Below are positions 60,871 to 64,000 of a stretch of 64,000 nucleotides of DNA, one piece after another (within the stretch, counting starts at the first letter, position 1; each line of letters starts with the position of its first letter). A program made the translations under genes and the position numbers. The stretch comes from Bacteroides uniformis (GTDB lineage Bacteria; Bacteroidota; Bacteroidia; Bacteroidales; Bacteroidaceae): assembly GCF_025147485.1 (NCBI RefSeq), contig NZ_CP102263.1:1439501-1503500 (forward strand). Reading direction: 5' to 3'. The notes below the pieces were generated by a model. It saw only the letters and a list, made by a program, of their open reading frames with translations. It did no database searches and was not told the DNA's origin.

Positions 60871-60889
60871 CAGCTGAAACTTTTTAGAG

Positions 60890-62035
60890 ATGAGAATAGG
60901 ATACGACGGAAAACGGGCTGTGCAGAATTTTACGGGATTGGGCAATTACAGCCGGTATGTGGTGCAGTCATTGTCAGCCTTTGCTCCGGAAAACGAGTAT
61001 TGGTTGTATGCTCCGGTACACCGTGAAAATCAGCAACTCTCGTCGATGGTGGCCGAAAGCCGGGGAACGGTATCGGTACATTATCCATCTTATTGGCTCT
61101 GGAGAGGAATGACTTCGTTGTGGCGCGTGGGAGGTATACGCAGGACTTTGAAACGGGACAACATACGGCTGTTCCACGGATTGAGTAACGAACTTCCCCT
61201 GACCATCCATCGGGTACGGGAAGTAAAGAGTGTGGTGACTGTTCACGACCTTATTTTCCTGAGACTTTCACATTGTTTTTCGTTGGTCGACCGCTTGATT
61301 TATAACTACAAATGCCGCTATGCATGCAAGCATGCAGACCACATCATTGCTGTGAGTGAGTGTACCAAGCGTGACATCATACATTATTATGGAATTCCTG
61401 CGGATAAAATTTCCGTTATTTACCAAGGGTGTAGTTCTCTGTATGCCTGTCGTGTCGGTAAGGATAAGCGCAAGGAGGTGATGCGGAGTTATCGGTTGCC
61501 CGAACGCTATATCTTGTCGGTGGGCACCATTGAGGAGCGTAAAAATGCGCTGGCCATTGTGAAGGCTTTGGAGTATCTGCCCGATGAACTGCATTTTGTT
61601 CTGGTAGGGAGACCCACAGCCTATATCCATCAGCTGAAAGAGTTTATGACAAAAGCCGGATTGCAAGACAGAGTACATTTTCTGCATGGTATCCCTTCGG
61701 ACGATTTACCTGCCATTTATCAGTCGGCCGAGACTTTTGTATACCCATCCGTTTACGAAGGTTTTGGCATCCCTATTCTTGAGGCTTTGCATTCCGGCAT
61801 TCCGGTGGTAGCAGCAACCGGCTCTTGTCTTGAAGAAGCGGGGGGGGAGCATTCATTGTATGTGCGTCCCTATGATGTGGAGGGATTGGCGGCAGCGATT
61901 GCCCGTACACAAGAGCCTTCTTTGCGTGCCACCATGATTGAGGAGGGGCTGAAGTGGGCACAGCGTTTCACGGAGGAGCAGATGGCGCGTGAGACGATGG
62001 AGTGTTATCGGAAAGTATTAACAAAAGAAACCTAA
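60890..62035 (+). CDS. GT4-family glycosyltransferase
   Basis: The 381-residue cytosolic protein is a GT-B retaining glycosyltransferase. The N-terminal half has the glycine-rich FTGLGNYSRYVVQSL (about residues 15-29). The C-terminal half has ILSVGTIEERKNALAIV near 205 and the E-x7-E donor-site motif YEGFGIPILEALHSGIPVV near 290. Donor and acceptor sugars cannot be read from sequence. It is first in an operon with an aminotransferase 3 nt downstream, then a LicC-like and a LicD gene, so it probably builds or extends a surface glycan that is then decorated. Confidence 0.9.
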   Translation: MRIGYDGKRAVQNFTGLGNYSRYVVQSLSAFAPENEYWLYAPVHRENQQLSSMVAESRGTVSVHYPSYWLWRGMTSLWRVGGIRRTLKRDNIRLFHGLSNELPLTIHRVREVKSVVTVHDLIFLRLSHCFSLVDRLIYNYKCRYACKHADHIIAVSECTKRDIIHYYGIPADKISVIYQGCSSLYACRVGKDKRKEVMRSYRLPERYILSVGTIEERKNALAIVKALEYLPDELHFVLVGRPTAYIHQLKEFMTKAGLQDRVHFLHGIPSDDLPAIYQSAETFVYPSVYEGFGIPILEALHSGIPVVAATGSCLEEAGGEHSLYVRPYDVEGLAAAIARTQEPSLRATMIEEGLKWAQRFTEEQMARETMECYRKVLTKET

Positions 62036-62038
62036 GAT

Positions 62039-63076
62039 ATGAATTATTTGGACCGCAATGAGTTTAACTACGCACCTTCGCAAGAGGTGGTGGAGGCTCT
62101 GAAGAATTTTGATATAAACAAACTCTGTTTCTATACCCGTATCTACGACGAAGGCAAGAAGAGTATTCTGTCTGTTTATCTATCTGAATCTTACGGAATT
62201 GATGAACCGCAGGTACTGTTGGGTTATGGTGGAGAAGATATATTGAAACAAGCAGTCCACTATTTCCTGACCCAAGAGGATGGGAACAAGACGATGCTCA
62301 TTCCTAAATTCTCGTGGTGGTACTATAAATCCATTGCTGATGAAGTGGACGGGCATACGTTGCAGTATCCATTGTATGAGGATGGCAATACCTTTAAATA
62401 TGATTTCGCTGCCATGAAAGAGATGGTACAGCGTGAGAATCCCAAGGTCTTATTAATCGCTTCGCCCAATAATCCCACCGGTAACGGTCTGACCCCCGCA
62501 GAATTGGACGCTTTGTTGGCTGAGTTGCCCGTAACAACCATCGTTTTGGTGGACGAAGCCTATGCCTCTTTCGTATCTACTGATACGGACTATATTAAAA
62601 TGCTGGTTGATAAATATCCCAACCTGATTATTTCACGCACGCTTTCCAAGTTCTACGGATTGCCCGGATTGCGCATGGGGTTTGGGTTTATGAGTAAGGA
62701 GTTGGCCAGCTTTGGCAAATACAGCAACAAATATCTGGGTTATAACCGTATCTCTGAGGATATTGCTATTGCCGCACTGAAATCGGATGCGCATTACCGG
62801 AATATAGCACGGCTGATGAATGAGAGTCGCGCCTGCTTTGAAGCGGAGATAGGGACGTTGCCTGGTTTCAAGGTATATGAGTCGGTGGCGAACTTTGTCC
62901 TTATAAAATATCCGATTGTCTTGAAAGAACGCTTACAGAAAGCTTTTGCCGACGAGGATTATAAGGTGAAGTTCATGAATGAACCAGACATCAATACCCA
63001 TTTGCGTATTACCTTGGGGCGTCCTGAACAGAACCGTATTGTCATTGACACCATTAAAAAAATTGCATTACAATGA
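62039..63076 (+). CDS. HisC-like PLP-dependent aminotransferase (fold type I)
   Basis: The 345-residue protein has aminotransferase class I/II blocks: LGYGGEDILKQAVHYFL near 61-77 (the GGEDIL cofactor-phosphate loop), ASPNNPTGNGLTP near 140-152, LVDEAYASFV with the PLP-ring Asp near 170-179 and SRTLSKFYGLPGLRMGF with the Schiff-base Lys near 204. It resembles histidinol-phosphate aminotransferase and CobD-type decarboxylases. It is not in a his operon but between a glycosyltransferase and a LicC-like gene, overlapping the latter by 4 nt, so a role in making an amino-bearing head group is more likely than histidine synthesis (inference). Confidence 0.85.
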   Translation: MNYLDRNEFNYAPSQEVVEALKNFDINKLCFYTRIYDEGKKSILSVYLSESYGIDEPQVLLGYGGEDILKQAVHYFLTQEDGNKTMLIPKFSWWYYKSIADEVDGHTLQYPLYEDGNTFKYDFAAMKEMVQRENPKVLLIASPNNPTGNGLTPAELDALLAELPVTTIVLVDEAYASFVSTDTDYIKMLVDKYPNLIISRTLSKFYGLPGLRMGFGFMSKELASFGKYSNKYLGYNRISEDIAIAALKSDAHYRNIARLMNESRACFEAEIGTLPGFKVYESVANFVLIKYPIVLKERLQKAFADEDYKVKFMNEPDINTHLRITLGRPEQNRIVIDTIKKIALQ

Positions 63077-63804
63077 AAGCGGTTATATTGGCTGCAGGGA
63101 TAGCTTCGCGTTTGCGTCCGTTGACTGATACCACTCCAAAATGTCTGTTGAAAGTTGGAGAGCGTTGTTTGCTGCAAAGAGCCTTTGATGCATTGCTGCA
63201 GAATGGCTTTCGGGAGTTTGTCATTGTCACCGGTTATAGACAGCAGCAGATTGTGAACTTTCTGGAAGCTCATTATCCGGCATTGGAGGTTACGTTTATC
63301 TATAATGAGAAATATGCTTCTACCAATAATATCTACTCTTTATGGCTTACACGGCCTTATGTAGATAAAGAGGACATTCTGTTGCTGGACAGCGATATCC
63401 TTTTTGACCCGCAGATTGTAGCCAAGTTGCTTGGATATGGTCAAGCGGATGCGTTGGCTCTGAACCATCATACATTGGGGGAAGAGGAAATCAAGGTAAT
63501 AGCGGACAATGATGGCAAGGTGTTGGAAATCAGTAAGACGTGCTCCATATCCCGAGCTATTGGCGAGTCTATTGGCATCGAGAAGATGTCTGCCGCTTAT
63601 ACAGAAGCGCTTTTCCGGGAATTGGAGGTTATGATTACCAAAGAAGGTTTGGATAATATCTTCTATGAACGTGCTTTTGAGCGTCTCATACCGCAAGGAC
63701 ACTCTTTCTATGCGCTTGACACTACCGAATATTTTTCTGTGGAGCTTGATACGGTGAATGACTTTGAACAAGCACAGCGGTTGATTCCTTCACAACTTTA
63801 TTAA
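63073..63804 (+). CDS. LicC-like sugar/phosphocholine-type nucleotidyltransferase
   Basis: The 243-residue protein has the nucleotidyltransferase start [19 protein letters not shown] (residues 1-19), [20 protein letters not shown], and the metal-site Asp in [10 protein letters not shown] near 113. [15 protein letters not shown] near 77-91 is typical of LicC-type CTP:phosphocholine cytidylyltransferases and related phosphonate cytidylyltransferases. It would activate a phosphorylated small alcohol or sugar as the CDP or NDP form. The ATGA overlap with the aminotransferase gene and the following licD gene support a head-group transfer pathway. Confidence 0.85.
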   Translation: MKAVILAAGIASRLRPLTDTTPKCLLKVGERCLLQRAFDALLQNGFREFVIVTGYRQQQIVNFLEAHYPALEVTFIYNEKYASTNNIYSLWLTRPYVDKEDILLLDSDILFDPQIVAKLLGYGQADALALNHHTLGEEEIKVIADNDGKVLEISKTCSISRAIGESIGIEKMSAAYTEALFRELEVMITKEGLDNIFYERAFERLIPQGHSFYALDTTEYFSVELDTVNDFEQAQRLIPSQLY

Positions 63805-63821
63805 TTAATGGGCTGATTTTT

Positions 63822-64000
63822 ATGGCAGATTATGATATACGTCCTTTGCAGCTTCGTATTTTGAAGATATTGCTTGCTGTGGATAAAGTTTGTAAAGAAC
63901 ATGGTTTGCGCTATTATATAATGGCCGGTACTATGCTTGGTGCAGTCCGTCATAAGGGATTTATCCCTTGGGACGATGATTTGGATATCGGTATGCCGAG
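63822..64000 (+). CDS. LicD family phosphotransferase, 3' end cut by window
   Basis: The 59 visible codons begin [20 protein letters not shown]. They contain the LicD signature [20 protein letters not shown] followed by DDDLDIGMP ([21 protein letters not shown]), whose Asp residues bind the metal. LicD proteins transfer phosphocholine, or in other members ribitol phosphate or similar groups, from a nucleotide donor to a surface glycan. The start at 63822 is preferred over the ATG at 63808, which meets a stop after two codons. It is 17 nt downstream of the LicC-like gene. Confidence 0.9.
   Translation, partial: MADYDIRPLQLRILKILLAVDKVCKEHGLRYYIMAGTMLGAVRHKGFIPWDDDLDIGMP

Larger units (their letters stand above)
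60261..60889. other. Non-coding gap of 629 nt between divergent pdxB and glycosyltransferase genes
   Basis: In order it contains the weak pdxB promoter (60295-60302), a 107-nt stem-loop element (60377-60483), an array of four 10-nt palindrome-framed units (60565-60640), two AACAATGGG words exactly 22 nt apart (60697, 60719), a hairpin 60707-60746 (AGTACGGATT / ATTCCGTACT) followed by a T-run, and the glycosyltransferase promoter. I find no coding sequence; small open frames within it are made of the repeats. Confidence 0.75.

Noticed and set aside
60561..60889. Invertible promoter controlling the surface-glycan operon
   Set aside because: Bacteroides capsule promoters flip between inverted repeats that flank the promoter. 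Here the -7 box at 60863 lies outside all inverted repeats I can see, and no recombinase gene is present.
1..64000. tRNA, rRNA or mobile elements
   Set aside because: Reading the intergenic gaps, I found no cloverleaf with CCA-end or TTC-arm words, no rRNA sequence and no transposase or integrase coding sequence. A tRNAscan run would be needed to exclude tRNA fully.

Overview
The window looks like chromosome of a gut Bacteroides. The evidence is gene content (SusC/SusD pair, hybrid two-component sensor, Bacteroidales-only DUF families, dapB-lepB-lepB-WbqC cluster), near absence of Shine-Dalgarno sites, and many promoters with the Bacteroides -7 box TAnnTTTG. I do not assign a species. I see no rRNA, tRNA, CRISPR array, transposase or phage gene.

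Layout. 1-5076 (minus): dapB, an active signal peptidase I, a co-translated signal peptidase paralogue that has lost both catalytic residues, a WbqC-family protein and an alginate/glucuronan-lyase-like gene running off the edge. 5173-7037: DUF2851 and DUF4348 genes. 7152-31509: a polysaccharide utilization locus for chondroitin/dermatan sulfate or hyaluronan. It holds a PL8 lyase with all four catalytic residues at the published spacing, a second super-sandwich lyase, a GH2 enzyme, a beta-propeller glycosidase, SusD, SusC, a sulfatase, the hybrid sensor, an N-acetylhexosamine-kinase-like protein and a CBM9-like protein; a dus gene is embedded. 32068-38992 (minus): lpxA and a tripartite RND efflux operon. 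39301-42473: two envelope proteins and a thioesterase. 42652-45392: GH88 unsaturated glucuronyl hydrolase plus a second sulfatase, the downstream part of the same glycosaminoglycan pathway. 45529-60260: housekeeping genes (patatin/barrel, cysS, mnmA, DUF3078, GH3, pfkA, rnc, fabF, acpP, purN, YejM-like, pdxB). 60890-64000: an envelope-decoration operon with a GT4 glycosyltransferase, a HisC-like aminotransferase, a LicC-like nucleotidyltransferase and a LicD protein cut by the edge.

Proposed logic of the main locus. SusC/SusD import glycosaminoglycan oligosaccharides. The lyases cut them to unsaturated disaccharides, two serine-type sulfatases remove sulfate, and GH88 splits the disaccharide. 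The kinase could phosphorylate the freed N-acetylhexosamine. The hybrid sensor would activate transcription through palindromic GTAC-containing sites, which I find upstream of susC, the sulfatase, the sensor itself and the divergent lyase/glycosidase promoters.

The most unusual non-coding signal is a set of intergenic arrays of short palindrome-framed units spaced 22-23 nt apart. There are five units at exactly 23 nt (10972-11077), seven AAC-N5-GTT units (31764-31909) and four CAC/T-N4-GTG units at exactly 22 nt (60565-60640). Each array has its own half-site but the same geometry, and two of them follow homologous 107-nt stem-loop elements.
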